From CAXTKD01 sp964244885 (GTDB lineage: Bacteria; Pseudomonadota; Alphaproteobacteria; Sphingomonadales; Sphingomonadaceae): a stretch of DNA of 64,000 nt. The stretch is taken from the NCBI GenBank assembly GCA_964244885.1, contig CAXTKD010000003.1, positions 1 through 64,000 on the forward strand. Reading direction: 5' to 3'. Position 1 is the first letter of the stretch. Each line of letters begins with the position of its first letter. Below the pieces are notes generated by a model. It was not told the DNA's origin, ran no database searches, and saw only the letters and a program-made list of their open reading frames with translations. Below, in pieces: positions 1 to 8,107 of the stretch. A program made the translations under genes and the position numbers.

Positions 1-658
1 CGATGTTGGCGTTGATCTTGACCAGGAAGTTGCGGCCGATCGCCATCGGCTCGGACTCGGGGTGGTTGATGTTGTTGGGGATGATGGCGCGGCCGCGGGC
101 GATCTCGTCGCGCACGAACTCAGGGGTGACGTAGTCGGGGATTTCGGCGCCGAAGGATTCGCCGTCGCGGACGTGGCCGTGCATCTGCGCGCGGCCGATG
201 TTCTCGCGGATGGCGACATATTCCATCTCGGGCGTGATGATGCCGCGGCGGGCGTAGTGCATCTGGGAGACGTTGGCGCCGGGTTTGGCGCGGAGGGGGC
301 GTTTGACGACGTTGGGGAATTCGGCCTGGGCGGCCTTGTCGCGGAGGGTGCGGAGGCCATTGTCCTCGGGGCGGACGTGGCGGCCGTCATAGGCCTCGAC
401 GTCGCCGCGGGCGTGGATCCAGGCGCTGCGCAAGGGGGCGAGGCCGGCGGCGATGTCGATGCGGACGGACTCGTCGCTGTAGGGGCCGGAGGGGTCGTAG
501 ACGCGGACGGGGGGCTCGCCGCAGGAGGGCTCGAGCCGGATCTCGCGCATCGCGACGCGGATGTCGGGATGGACGACGCCGGGGACGTGGATCTTGGTGG
601 AGGCGGGGAGGGCGCCGGTGGTCACCTTCATTTCGGTGCGGGCGTTGATATCGGCCAT
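1..658 (-). CDS. thiC: Phosphomethylpyrimidine synthase ThiC (5' part; gene runs off the window)
   Basis: Radical-SAM enzyme of thiamine synthesis that converts aminoimidazole ribotide to hydroxymethylpyrimidine phosphate in the cytoplasm. The 219 residues present match the ThiC N-terminus: it opens MADINARTEMKV and contains VPMREI-type VAMREI, an SGPYSD-like segment, QMHYARRGIITPEMEYVAIR, and INHPESEPMAIGRNFLVKIN at the window edge. The catalytic [4Fe-4S] CxxCxxxxC region lies beyond the window. The ATG at 656-658 is supported by an AGGAG about 9 nt upstream. A TPP riboswitch precedes it on the same strand, as is usual for thiC, so expression should fall when thiamine pyrophosphate is plentiful. 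Confidence 0.97.
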   Translation of the reverse strand, partial: MADINARTEMKVTTGALPASTKIHVPGVVHPDIRVAMREIRLEPSCGEPPVRVYDPSGPYSDESVRIDIAAGLAPLRSAWIHARGDVEAYDGRHVRPEDNGLRTLRDKAAQAEFPNVVKRPLRAKPGANVSQMHYARRGIITPEMEYVAIRENIGRAQMHGHVRDGESFGAEIPDYVTPEFVRDEIARGRAIIPNNINHPESEPMAIGRNFLVKINANI

Positions 659-669
659 GTCTCTCGTCT

Positions 670-800
670 CCTATGCGGAGTGGAGAACGGTGAACCGCGT
701 CTCCACTCCCTACGCCGGTGTCAGCCGGATCAGGTTCGGCGGGTCGCAGCGGACGAGCTGCCTCTCAACCGCTTCGGCGCGGTCCCCCGGGGAATGGGGG
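670..800 (-). promoter_or_regulatory. TPP riboswitch (THI element) with translational expression platform
   Basis: Read on the minus strand the sequence has the THI-box signatures in order: GGGGGACC, GGTTGAGAGG, then GACCCGCCGAACCTGATC, GGCTGACACCGGCGTAGGGA. P1 can form between CCATTCCC (790-797) and GGGAGTGG (703-710). Downstream, GGAGTGGAG (701-709) is perfectly complementary to CTCCACTCC (678-686), and the CTCC of the latter is complementary to the AGGAG Shine-Dalgarno of thiC near 670-676. This gives mutually exclusive pairings: with ligand, P1 holds GGAGTGGAG and CTCC can mask the ribosome site; without ligand, the 9-bp anti-sequestor forms. The aptamer is identified by family knowledge; the switching model is inferred from the pairings. 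Confidence 0.93.
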
Positions 801-804
801 CAGT

Positions 805-1512
805 CTAGTGGCGGGTGCGCGGGGCGTCCACGCCTTTCGCGGTGGCGCAGCGGCTGGCGAGGGGGCAGCGGGCGCAGTCGGGCGCGTCGTGGCGGCAGAC
901 GTCCTGGCCGAGGCGCTTCAGGTGAGCGAACATCTCCATGTGATCCTCGGGCGACCAGTCGAGGGTGGAGGCGGTGGCGATCTCGCTGGTGGTCGCGGGC
1001 GTGGCGCTTACCCCGACGAGGCCGAGGCGTTGCAGGACGCGGTGGACGTGGCTGTCGACGACGAACACCGGGCGCTTCAGCGTGCTGAAGTTGAGCGTCG
1101 CCGCCGCGACCTTGCGGCCGACCCCGGGAAATTGCTCGAGCCAGCGCAGTGCGTCGGTGAGTGGCGGCTCGGCGAGGAAGTCGAGGCGGAAGTCCGGATG
1201 CTCGCGCTCGATCCGGCGAAGCGTTTCGGCGAGCTGCGGCGCCTTGGCCTCCGCGAAGGTGACGTCGGCGATGACCGCCTCGATCTCCGCCGGGCTTGCC
1301 CTGGCGAGCAGGCTGACTCGCTTCCACCGCTCGCCCAGCCGCCGGTAGGCGGTTAGCGAGACCGCGTCATAGGTGCGGCCGCTGATCAGCGATTTGATGA
1401 GCTGGCCGATCGGCTTGCGCCGCTTGACGGTGCCGAGGCGGCCGTAGGCGGCGTTCAGCTGGCAATGCCACGCGGAGAGATCACGGGCGATGAAGTCGAA
1501 CGGCGGCTGCAT
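805..1512 (-). CDS. Endonuclease III-like HhH-GPD DNA glycosylase/AP lyase with FeS cluster
   Basis: 235-aa base-excision repair protein. The helix-hairpin-helix reads FPGVGRKVAAATLN, with the Lys that aligns with catalytic Lys120 of E. coli Nth, followed by VDSHVHRV carrying the catalytic Asp. A C-terminal C-x6-C-x2-C-x5-C cluster (CRHDAPDCARCPLASRC) should bind [4Fe-4S]. It is annotated as an endonuclease III domain protein rather than Nth itself because the N-terminal third diverges (ISGRTYDAVSLTAYRRL). The stop lies about 5 nt from the thiC riboswitch on the same strand, so the thiC promoter must be inside this gene or the two are co-transcribed. Confidence 0.9.
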   Translation of the reverse strand: MQPPFDFIARDLSAWHCQLNAAYGRLGTVKRRKPIGQLIKSLISGRTYDAVSLTAYRRLGERWKRVSLLARASPAEIEAVIADVTFAEAKAPQLAETLRRIEREHPDFRLDFLAEPPLTDALRWLEQFPGVGRKVAAATLNFSTLKRPVFVVDSHVHRVLQRLGLVGVSATPATTSEIATASTLDWSPEDHMEMFAHLKRLGQDVCRHDAPDCARCPLASRCATAKGVDAPRTRH

Positions 1513-1539
1513 AAAGAGAACATATAAAGAACTCCACGC

Positions 1540-1830
1540 CTATTCAATCGCCGGTTTACGATCCTCGCGAACATGCCACAGCCGCAGCACGACGATCGTG
1601 TCGTTGGCGATCTCGTAGCGCAATTCGTAATGGCCGACCGTGATCCGGCGGACCTCGCGCGGTTCATAGGCCGCAAGCTTTTCGCCAATTCTCGGAAAAT
1701 CGAGCAGGCGCTTTGGCGCGCTCGCCAACGACTGCACGACCTTCGCCGCGGCCTCAGGAGCGACCGGGTGAAGAAATTCGTGCAGGCGCATGAGGTCGGC
1801 CGAAGCCTTGCTGCTCCACAGCAGCTTCAC
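1540..1830 (-). CDS. RelE/ParE-family type II toxin
   Basis: 96-aa small basic protein with the RelE/ParE fold pattern: SSKASADLMRLHEFL helix, a second helix rich in Ala/Lys, then strands EVRRITVGHYELRYEIAND and TIVVLRLWHVRED. The final LRLWHVRE segment is a typical ParE/RelE C-terminal strand. These toxins inhibit gyrase or cleave mRNA on the ribosome; which applies here cannot be told. The GTG start at 1828-1830 overlaps the antitoxin stop by GTGA, indicating translational coupling. A longer reading upstream would run through the antitoxin gene and is rejected. Confidence 0.85.
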   Translation of the reverse strand: MKLLWSSKASADLMRLHEFLHPVAPEAAAKVVQSLASAPKRLLDFPRIGEKLAAYEPREVRRITVGHYELRYEIANDTIVVLRLWHVREDRKPAIE

Positions 1831-2090
1831 AGGCAGGGTGGGGGAAGCGGTTTTCCGCTGCTCAAGCTGTCGGCCCAATCCTGGACGGCCCTTTGATCGA
1901 TGACGCGGCCCGCATCGACGTCCGCGAGCGCTTCGAGCGTCATCTGATGACGGCTGTCCTCCAGATCGACCCAAGCCTCGAGCGCCTGTTTCATCACCCA
2001 GCCTCGCGAGCGATCCATGCGGGCCGCCATGACATCCACCCTATTCGCGAGGTCATCGGGCAGATGAGCGGTCAAAACGCGCGTAGGCAC
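1827..2090 (-). CDS. Ribbon-helix-helix (CopG-type) antitoxin
   Basis: About 87 aa. The N-terminus VLTAHLPDDLANRVDVMAARMDRSRGWVMKQALEAW is a classic RHH: a short beta strand (VLTAHL) and two helices with SRGWV at the turn, used to bind DNA as a dimer. The acidic C-terminal half would wrap the toxin. Two starts are possible: TTG at 2100-2102, directly after an in-frame TGA and with no Shine-Dalgarno, or GTG at 2088-2090 with GGA 7 nt upstream; the GTG is preferred. It sits immediately before its toxin, and a perfect inverted repeat covers its start region, consistent with autoregulation. Confidence 0.82.
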   Translation of the reverse strand: MPTRVLTAHLPDDLANRVDVMAARMDRSRGWVMKQALEAWVDLEDSRHQMTLEALADVDAGRVIDQRAVQDWADSLSSGKPLPPPCL

Positions 2091-2097
2091 GCTGACG

Positions 2098-2126
2098 TCC
2101 AATCATAATAAATCGGCATGATTGGA
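2098..2126. promoter_or_regulatory. Probable operator of the toxin-antitoxin pair
   Basis: Perfect 9-bp inverted repeat TCCAATCAT ... ATGATTGGA with an 11-nt spacer, lying just upstream of and overlapping the antitoxin start region. The AT-rich patch stands out from the surrounding GC-rich DNA. Binding by the RHH antitoxin is inferred from position and symmetry. Confidence 0.6.
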
Positions 2127-2145
2127 ATATAATCGAAAATGCGAC

Positions 2146-2598
2146 CTACAGGAAGTAGCGCAGCCTCACCGCTTCATCGGACTCCGCGCCGGTGATCGCA
2201 ACGCCGGCCGAATCGAAGCTTGGCGGGCCAAAGGCGAGGCGGGGGTTGCGCGAGAAGCCGACGCCTTCCTTCGGAATGCCCGCGAAGGTGTCGAGCTTGC
2301 CGTTCGAATTCTCGTCGTGGAACAGCGCCACGGCATAGGTGCCCGAGGGCAGGTTGGCGAAACTCAGGGTGGCGCGCGTCGGGGCGGTCAGGTGGCGCGC
2401 CTGCGGATCGTGCTCGCAATCGGGAAAGTGCCTGGCGTCCCGCGTCACGCAGACCTGGATCAGGCCCTGCGCCGACCGCAGATTCTCGACCGAGACATCA
2501 AGCTGGCCGAGTGGGCCTGCTCCCAGCAGGAAGGTCAAAGCCGCCAAGGCCGCGGTCCGTGCCGCAGAGCCTGTCCCAGAAACGGAAGTAAAGGCCAT
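2146..2598 (-). CDS. DUF2141 family exported protein
   Basis: 150 aa. After an Ala/Leu-rich N-terminal segment (AALAALTFLLGAGPLG) comes LDVSVENLRSAQGLIQVCV, the YAVALFHDENSNGKLDT core and GVGFSRNP, which together are the DUF2141 signature; function is unknown in the family, members being periplasmic beta-sandwich proteins. The ATG at 2598 lies about 100 nt inside the 3' end of the hydroxylase gene upstream. An internal TTG near codon 18 would shorten the overlap, but the longer form gives a better signal peptide. The overlap implies co-transcription with the hydroxylase. Confidence 0.8.
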   Translation of the reverse strand: MAFTSVSGTGSAARTAALAALTFLLGAGPLGQLDVSVENLRSAQGLIQVCVTRDARHFPDCEHDPQARHLTAPTRATLSFANLPSGTYAVALFHDENSNGKLDTFAGIPKEGVGFSRNPRLAFGPPSFDSAGVAITGAESDEAVRLRYFL

Positions 2599-3250
2599 AA
2601 TTGCACCCGTACTGCTCGTGGTGCCGCTGGTGGTGGCTGGCGGTGATCAGCCAGCGGCCGCCGAGGCCATTCACGAAGCGGGCGGGGAACAGCTCCCAGC
2701 CCATGTGATTGGTCACCCCCATAAGCGTCATGATGCCGAGCACCAAGCCGAGCGCGGCGGCGTGGATCGGAATGACGAAGGTGAGTGCCGGAATCACCAC
2801 AGCGCCGGTGATCGCCTCCCACGGATGGAACGCCATCGCAGCCCAGGCCGTGGGTGGCCGGCTGTCGTGGTGGACGCGGTGCATCAGGCGGAAGAGGCGC
2901 GGGCCGTGCATCGCGCGGTGGGTCCAGTAGAACCAGGTGTCGTGCGCGGCGAGATAGAGCAGGACGCTGGCCGGGAGCCACCACAGCGGATGAGCGTAGG
3001 CATCGGTATAGATGCGAGTCCAGCCGAGGCTGTTCCACGCCCAGGCGGTGAGCCCGGCGGGAATGCCATAGATCGCCGCCGACGCGAGCGACCACAGGAT
3101 CTCGCGGCGCATCTGACGCGGCAGGTGCGGCAGTGCGTAGAGGCCGGGGCGGCGCCGCGCCGTCAGCCAATGGAAGCCGCCCGACACCGCGAGATAACGG
3201 ACGGCGACGATCAGCGTCATCGCGAGCGCGGCGAGGAGGGCTTGGGTCAC
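2498..3250 (-). CDS. Sterol desaturase/fatty acid hydroxylase superfamily membrane di-iron enzyme
   Basis: 250-aa integral membrane protein with several hydrophobic segments and the full set of histidine boxes: HDTWFYWTHRAMH, HRVHH, and HHQRHHEQYG, which coordinate a non-haem di-iron centre that hydroxylates or desaturates lipid substrates using O2. Substrate cannot be read from sequence. It lies about 2 kb from crtY and the cluster otherwise provides only CrtZ as ring hydroxylase, so a carotenoid ring hydroxylase (CrtG-like, 2,2' position) is a reasonable guess, but a sterol, hopanoid or fatty-acid hydroxylase is equally possible. Followed at once by the DUF2141 gene on the same strand. Confidence 0.85.
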   Translation of the reverse strand: MTQALLAALAMTLIVAVRYLAVSGGFHWLTARRRPGLYALPHLPRQMRREILWSLASAAIYGIPAGLTAWAWNSLGWTRIYTDAYAHPLWWLPASVLLYLAAHDTWFYWTHRAMHGPRLFRLMHRVHHDSRPPTAWAAMAFHPWEAITGAVVIPALTFVIPIHAAALGLVLGIMTLMGVTNHMGWELFPARFVNGLGGRWLITASHHQRHHEQYGCNYGLYFRFWDRLCGTDRGLGGFDLPAGSRPTRPA

Positions 3251-3274
3251 GCTCGCGCTATACCCCTCACGCCG

Positions 3275-4615
3275 TCAGAGCGACAGGCCGGTTGTCCGGA
3301 GCCGGGCGCGGAGGTCGGCGGGCGAGAGGTGCTGCGGCTTTTCGGTGAGGTCGGCGACGAGCGCCGCGGTCGCCGCCAACATCCCATGGCGGCGCGCCGC
3401 GGCGAGGAAGGCGGCGCCGGTCCACGGCGTTCCGGCGCGTGCCTTGTCGAGGAAGTCGGTCCACACGGCGACCAGCGTCTCGCGGCCGCCGGAGGCGCGG
3501 CGGACATCGGCGTCGATGGCGAGCTGAAGCAGCAGGCCGCAGTCGTAATAATTGCCCAAGGCGCCGGCCCTGGCGGAGGCGTCGAGCGGCTTGTCGCCGA
3601 GCGCCGAAAGGCCCGCCGCGCAGCGGTCGGCGGCTTGGCCGACGCGCTTTTCGACATAAGCGGGATTGCCGAGATGGCGGACCGCGAGGGCGGCGAAAGC
3701 CTCCGCCCCGCCCTCGTGAATCCACGCTTCGTCGTCCGAGGCGTTGAGGCCGCCGGCGCGCGCGCCGTGGAAGAAATGCGCGGTTTCGTGCGCGAAGAAC
3801 CACGGGACGAAATCCGCCTTCGCCGCGGCCTCGGGCTTGGGCCAGTCGGAGCCGTAGAAGTGCAGGAACACCTGCCCCGGCAGCGTGCCGCCCTGGTAGG
3901 ACAGGCCGCTGTCGGGACGCGGGAAACGGTCGAGCGACGCGAACAGCATCGGCTTTTCGGCGAGCGCGCCGAATGAGGCGGTGAAATAGGTCATTAGCGG
4001 CGGCAGCAGGCTGTCGAGCTGCGCGCGGAGCGCCGCCGGCAGCGCGGGATCGATGACCGCGTAGACCAGCGGCGTCGCGAGCGCCGCCGCCGGGCCCGCA
4101 TAGACGAGCGTGCCTTCGCCGCCGTCCGAAAAGCTTGCCTCGCCCTTCCGCAGGCGGCCGCCCGCGAGGACGTTGCGGCCCGGCGCGCGGACGCTGGTGC
4201 GCCAGCGCGGCGCATCGCCGCACGGCCGGTCGGCGCAGGCGTGGAACTGGCCGGTGAAGACCAGCAGCCCGCCGTCGCTGAAGGGCGAGAAGGGCGCGTA
4301 GTTCTTGGGCACCTCGCGGTAGCGCGGGGTGAGGCGGAAGGAGAGCGTGCGGAACGGGCGGCCGTCGGTCCGCTCGGCGCGGACGGCGTCGCCGTCGGTC
4401 ACGAAGCGGACGCCGGGCTCGACCGGCCGCCACGTCTGCTGGCGATAGCTTTCGTAGGGCAGCTCGAAATGCAGCGCGCGGGCGGGGTGCGCGGTGTCGT
4501 AGCGGACCTGCCAGTCGCCGCCGCCGACAGGCCCGATCGCGACGCGCGGCGTCGGATCGGGAGCGGCTCCGAGGAGGGCGAGCGCCAGAAGAGCTGCCAT
4601 GCCTCGCATCGTCAT
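3275..4615 (-). CDS. Secreted gluzincin-type metallopeptidase-like protein
   Basis: 446 aa beginning with a short signal peptide (MRGMAALLALALLGAAPD). The zinc motif HETAHFF is followed 18-20 residues later by EAWIHEGGAEAFAAL, where the Glu of HEGGAE would be the third ligand, as in M1/M61-like gluzincins. The N-terminal half looks like a beta-rich domain (DWQVRYDTAHPARALHFEL), as in M61 proteins. A GAGGA lies about 6 nt upstream of the ATG at 4615. It reads into the hydroxylase gene 24 bp downstream on the same strand. Substrate unknown. Confidence 0.78.
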   Translation of the reverse strand: MTMRGMAALLALALLGAAPDPTPRVAIGPVGGGDWQVRYDTAHPARALHFELPYESYRQQTWRPVEPGVRFVTDGDAVRAERTDGRPFRTLSFRLTPRYREVPKNYAPFSPFSDGGLLVFTGQFHACADRPCGDAPRWRTSVRAPGRNVLAGGRLRKGEASFSDGGEGTLVYAGPAAALATPLVYAVIDPALPAALRAQLDSLLPPLMTYFTASFGALAEKPMLFASLDRFPRPDSGLSYQGGTLPGQVFLHFYGSDWPKPEAAAKADFVPWFFAHETAHFFHGARAGGLNASDDEAWIHEGGAEAFAALAVRHLGNPAYVEKRVGQAADRCAAGLSALGDKPLDASARAGALGNYYDCGLLLQLAIDADVRRASGGRETLVAVWTDFLDKARAGTPWTGAAFLAAARRHGMLAATAALVADLTEKPQHLSPADLRARLRTTGLSL

Positions 4616-4772
4616 GTCCGTCCTCGCAAACGCCTGAACGCCACGAGAATATAGGCCGCAATGCTTGAATCAAGCCGCTGAGGAACCCTCCCGCCACTGC
4701 CGAGCGGGGTGACGCTTTGACATGGATCGGCTTCCGCATGACACTCAAGGCTGGACACTGCGTGGAGGGCAT

Positions 4773-5417
4773 ATGCGTCGGTCTTGGACTACAGCGCTTC
4801 TGGTTCTCGGGCTTTCGGCGGCGGCGTCGGCGACGCAGGTGGTGCCGCTGTCGGAGCGGCAACCGCGCATGGCGAAGGAGCCGGTCGCGGTGCCGCGCGG
4901 CTTCGTCGCGCGGGGCGGCAGCCTGCTCATCCACAAGGCGAGCGGCACGGTGTTTCCGCCGGCCCTCGCCGGCTTCACCCGGACGTCGGTCGAGCCGTTC
5001 GACGCCAGGGGTCACGACGTCGCGGTGTCGTACCGCTATCTGTCGAAGGGCGAGCCCGTGGTCGCGCGAGTCGCGCTGCTGCATGTCGAGATGCTGTCGG
5101 CGCGCGACCATTTCGTCTCGATGAAGCCGCTGGTCGGCACCTATTTCCGCAGCCTGTCCTTCAGCAACATTCGGCCGACCGACGAGGGGCCAGTGCGGCT
5201 CGAGGACATGAAGAAGGGCTCCGGATACCAGGGGCATTTCAGCGCCTTGCTCGGCAGGGAACCGTATGAGCTGAGCCTGACGACGGTGAATTTCGGCTAT
5301 TGGGACGTGCGGTTGACGGCGGCCTACCCGACCCGGCAGGCCGGGGAGGCACGCAAGCATATCGTCGCGCTGGTCGCGTCGCTTCGCGAGACGGGGCTGA
5401 CTCGGCGAGGCAAATAG
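4773..5417 (+). CDS. Exported protein of unknown function
   Basis: 214 aa with a clear signal peptide (MRRSWTTALLVLGLSAAASA, cleavage before TQ). The start at 4773 is chosen because a GGAGGG lies about 5 nt upstream and the signal peptide begins there; an upstream in-frame ATG at 4722 would add 17 unrelated residues. The mature part has alternating strands (HDVAVSYRYL, VVARVALLHVEML, YELSLTTVNFGYWDVRLTAAY) suggesting a beta-rich periplasmic protein. No family recognised. It precedes crtY by 57 bp on the same strand and could share a transcript with it. Confidence 0.7.
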   Translation: MRRSWTTALLVLGLSAAASATQVVPLSERQPRMAKEPVAVPRGFVARGGSLLIHKASGTVFPPALAGFTRTSVEPFDARGHDVAVSYRYLSKGEPVVARVALLHVEMLSARDHFVSMKPLVGTYFRSLSFSNIRPTDEGPVRLEDMKKGSGYQGHFSALLGREPYELSLTTVNFGYWDVRLTAAYPTRQAGEARKHIVALVASLRETGLTRRGK

Positions 5418-5474
5418 CGGCTCCCATCGAGTCCGCTGCTCGCCCGCGCGCGCCTCGCGCGCTAGGGATGCCGC

Positions 5475-6614
5475 ATGGCCGATTTCGACATCCTGTTCGC
5501 CGGCGGCGGGCTCGCCTCCTGCCTTGCGGTGCTGCGGCTCGCGCAGGTGCGGCCCGAGGCGCGGGTTGGGATCGTCGAGGCGGGCGAGAGCCTCGGCGGC
5601 AACCACACCTGGTCGTCGTTCGATGGGGACATGACCGCCGAGCAGCGGGCGTGGACCTCGGCGCTCTATGCGCATCGCTGGCCTGGCTATTCGGTCGCTT
5701 TTCCCAAGGTGCGGCGGCGGCTGCCGATGGGGTACGCCAGCGCGACGTCCGGGCGGCTGGACGCGGCGGTGCGGGCGGCGCTGCCCGCCGGGCGGATTTT
5801 CACCGGCTGCGCGGCGGTTGCGATCGACTCCGCCGGCGTGACGCTGGCGGATCAGCGCCGGCTCCCCGCGAGCGTCGTCATCGACGCGCGCGGGCAGGGA
5901 GCGGGGGAGCATCTCGAGCTGCGGTGGCAGAAATTCGTCGGGCTGGAGGTCGAGACGGCGGCGCCGCACGGGCTGGCCGAGCCGGTGATCATGGACGCGA
6001 CGGTGCCGCAGCTCGATGGCTACCGCTTCGTCTACGTGCTGCCGCTGTCGCCCACCGCGCTGCTGATCGAGGACACCTATTACAGCGACGGCGCGACGCT
6101 CTCCGACGAAGCGGTGCGGGCGCGCATCGGCGAGTATGCGCGCGGGCGCGGATGGGAGATCGCGCGGGTGGTGCGCGAGGAGCGCGGGGTGCTGCCGATC
6201 GCGCTCGGCGGCGATATCGACGCCATGCTCGGCAAGGGGAGCGCGCCGCGCATCGGGCTGGCGGCGGCGCTGTTCCATCCGACCACCGGCTACAGCTTCC
6301 CCGACGCGGTGCGGATGGCCGATCGGATCGCCGCGCTGCCGGTGCTCGACGCCGCCTCGATCACGCGGGCGGCGCGCGACGCTGCGCGAGAGGCGTGGCG
6401 CGCGCGGGGATTTTATCGCATGTTGAACAAGATGCTGTTTCTCGCCGCCGCGCCCGATCAGCGCTATCGGGTGCTCGAACGCTTTTATGGATTGGGTGAG
6501 GATTTGATCGGACGATTCTACGCGGGGCGCTCGACGCTCGCCGACAAGGCGCGGATCCTCGCCGGCAGGCCGCCGGTGCCGCTGATCGCGGCGCTGCGCG
6601 CGGTGCTGTCGTGA
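5475..6614 (+). CDS. crtY: Lycopene beta-cyclase CrtY
   Basis: 379-aa flavoprotein that closes both ends of lycopene to give beta-carotene. The N-terminal FAD-binding segment FDILFAGGGLASCLAVLRL is followed by GGNHTWSSFD, both hallmarks of the CrtY family, and the C-terminal half has LPIALGGDI, FHPTTGYSFPDAVR and FYRMLNKMLFLAA as in other proteobacterial cyclases. It overlaps crtI by GTGA, so the two are translationally coupled. Length matches the family. Confidence 0.96.
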   Translation: MADFDILFAGGGLASCLAVLRLAQVRPEARVGIVEAGESLGGNHTWSSFDGDMTAEQRAWTSALYAHRWPGYSVAFPKVRRRLPMGYASATSGRLDAAVRAALPAGRIFTGCAAVAIDSAGVTLADQRRLPASVVIDARGQGAGEHLELRWQKFVGLEVETAAPHGLAEPVIMDATVPQLDGYRFVYVLPLSPTALLIEDTYYSDGATLSDEAVRARIGEYARGRGWEIARVVREERGVLPIALGGDIDAMLGKGSAPRIGLAAALFHPTTGYSFPDAVRMADRIAALPVLDAASITRAARDAAREAWRARGFYRMLNKMLFLAAAPDQRYRVLERFYGLGEDLIGRFYAGRSTLADKARILAGRPPVPLIAALRAVLS

Positions 6615-8086
6615 AGAAGGCGGCGGTGGTCGGCAGCGGCTTCGGCGGGCTGGCGCTCGCCATCCGCCTGCAGTCGGCGGGGATCGCGACGACCCTGATC
6701 GAGGGCCGCGAGAAGCCGGGCGGGCGCGCCTATGTCTGGCAGCAGGACGGCTTCACCTTCGACGCCGGGCCGACCGTCATCACCGATCCGAGCTGCCTGG
6801 AGGAGCTGTTCGCGTTGAGCGGCCGCAAGCTCGCCGACTATGTCGAGCTGATGCCGGTGACACCCTTCTACCGGCTGATGTGGGAGGACGGGCGGGTCTT
6901 CGACTATTCGAACGACGACGCCGCGCTGTTCGCCCAGATCGCCGAGAAAAGCCCCGAGGATGTCGAGGGTTACAAGCGCTTCCTGACCTATTCCGAGAAC
7001 GTGTTCCGGGAGGGCTATGTCAAGCTCGGGCACGAGGCGTTCCTCGATTTCAAGTCGATGATCGCCGCCGCGCCGCAGCTCGTGCGCTACCAGGCCTATC
7101 GCTCGGTTTACGCGATGGTGGCGAAGTTCATCACGGACCCGCAGCTGCGCGAGGCGTTCAGCTTCCACACCCTGCTGGTCGGCGGCAACCCGTTCCGGAC
7201 GAGCGCGATCTACGCGCTGATCCATGCGCTGGAGAAGAAATGGGGCGTGTGGTTCCCGCGTGGCGGGACGCACGCGCTGATTCGCGGCATGCTCAAGCTG
7301 TTCGAGGATCTGGGCGGCACGGTGCGGATGGGAACGCCGGTAACGGCGCTCCGGACGACCGGGGACAAGGTGACCGGCGTGGCCTGCGCCGACGGCTGGT
7401 CGGCGGGCTTCGACGCGGTGGCGTCCAACGCCGACATCGTCGCGACCTACCGCGATTTGCTGGATCACCCGCGCGGAGAGCAGGCGGGCAAGTCTCTGGT
7501 CAAGAAGCGCTTTTCGCCGTCGTTGTTCGTCGTCTACTTCGGTCTCAAGACCGCGCATCCGTCGATCCCGCATCATTCGATCCTGTTCGGCCCGCGCTAC
7601 CGCGAGTTGCTCGCCGACATCTACGACAAGGGGACGCTGGCCGACGACTTCTCGCTCTACCTGCACCACCCGACCGCCAGCGACCCGGCACTGGCGCCCG
7701 AGGGCTGCAGCGGCTTCTACGTGCTGGCGCCCGTGCCGCACCTCGGCAAGGCGGAGATCGACTGGGCGAGCGAAGGGCCGAAATACGCCGACCGCATCCT
7801 CGACTATCTGGAGGCGCGACTGATCCCCAACCTCAAGGCCGACCTGGTGACGATGCGGACCTTCAGCCCGGAGGATTTCAAGGTCGAGCTCGCCGCGCAC
7901 CTCGGCAGCGCCTTCTCGCTGGAGCCGCTGCTGACTCAGAGCGCCTGGTTTCGGGTGCACAATCGCGACGACGTGGTGGGGAATTTGTATTTCGTCGGCG
8001 CGGGGACGCATCCGGGGGCGGGCATCCCCGGAGTGGTGGGATCGGCGAAGGCGACGGCGAAGCTGATGATCGCGGATTTGGTGTGA
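6611..8086 (+). CDS. crtI: Phytoene desaturase CrtI
   Basis: 491-aa flavoprotein that desaturates phytoene stepwise to lycopene at the membrane. It begins MKKAAVVGSGFGGLALAIRL (dinucleotide-binding Rossmann motif) followed by GGRAYVWQQDGFTFDAGPTV, and near the C-terminus carries NLYFVGAGTHPGAGIPGVVG, the bacterial phytoene dehydrogenase signature. GTG start overlapping the crtY stop. It is followed by a palindromic repeat before crtB. Confidence 0.97.
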   Translation: MKKAAVVGSGFGGLALAIRLQSAGIATTLIEGREKPGGRAYVWQQDGFTFDAGPTVITDPSCLEELFALSGRKLADYVELMPVTPFYRLMWEDGRVFDYSNDDAALFAQIAEKSPEDVEGYKRFLTYSENVFREGYVKLGHEAFLDFKSMIAAAPQLVRYQAYRSVYAMVAKFITDPQLREAFSFHTLLVGGNPFRTSAIYALIHALEKKWGVWFPRGGTHALIRGMLKLFEDLGGTVRMGTPVTALRTTGDKVTGVACADGWSAGFDAVASNADIVATYRDLLDHPRGEQAGKSLVKKRFSPSLFVVYFGLKTAHPSIPHHSILFGPRYRELLADIYDKGTLADDFSLYLHHPTASDPALAPEGCSGFYVLAPVPHLGKAEIDWASEGPKYADRILDYLEARLIPNLKADLVTMRTFSPEDFKVELAAHLGSAFSLEPLLTQSAWFRVHNRDDVVGNLYFVGAGTHPGAGIPGVVGSAKATAKLMIADLV

Positions 8087-8107
8087 GCCCCCTTTCCTCT
8101 CTCTCTG

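Noticed and set aside
3267..6278. A reading frame of about 1000 codons on the minus strand across the metallopeptidase and crtY
   Set aside because: Arg/Pro-rich shadow of GC-rich coding DNA; the real proteins lie in other frames with clear motifs. The same holds for the long minus-strand frames at 6518-9367 and 35523-37958.
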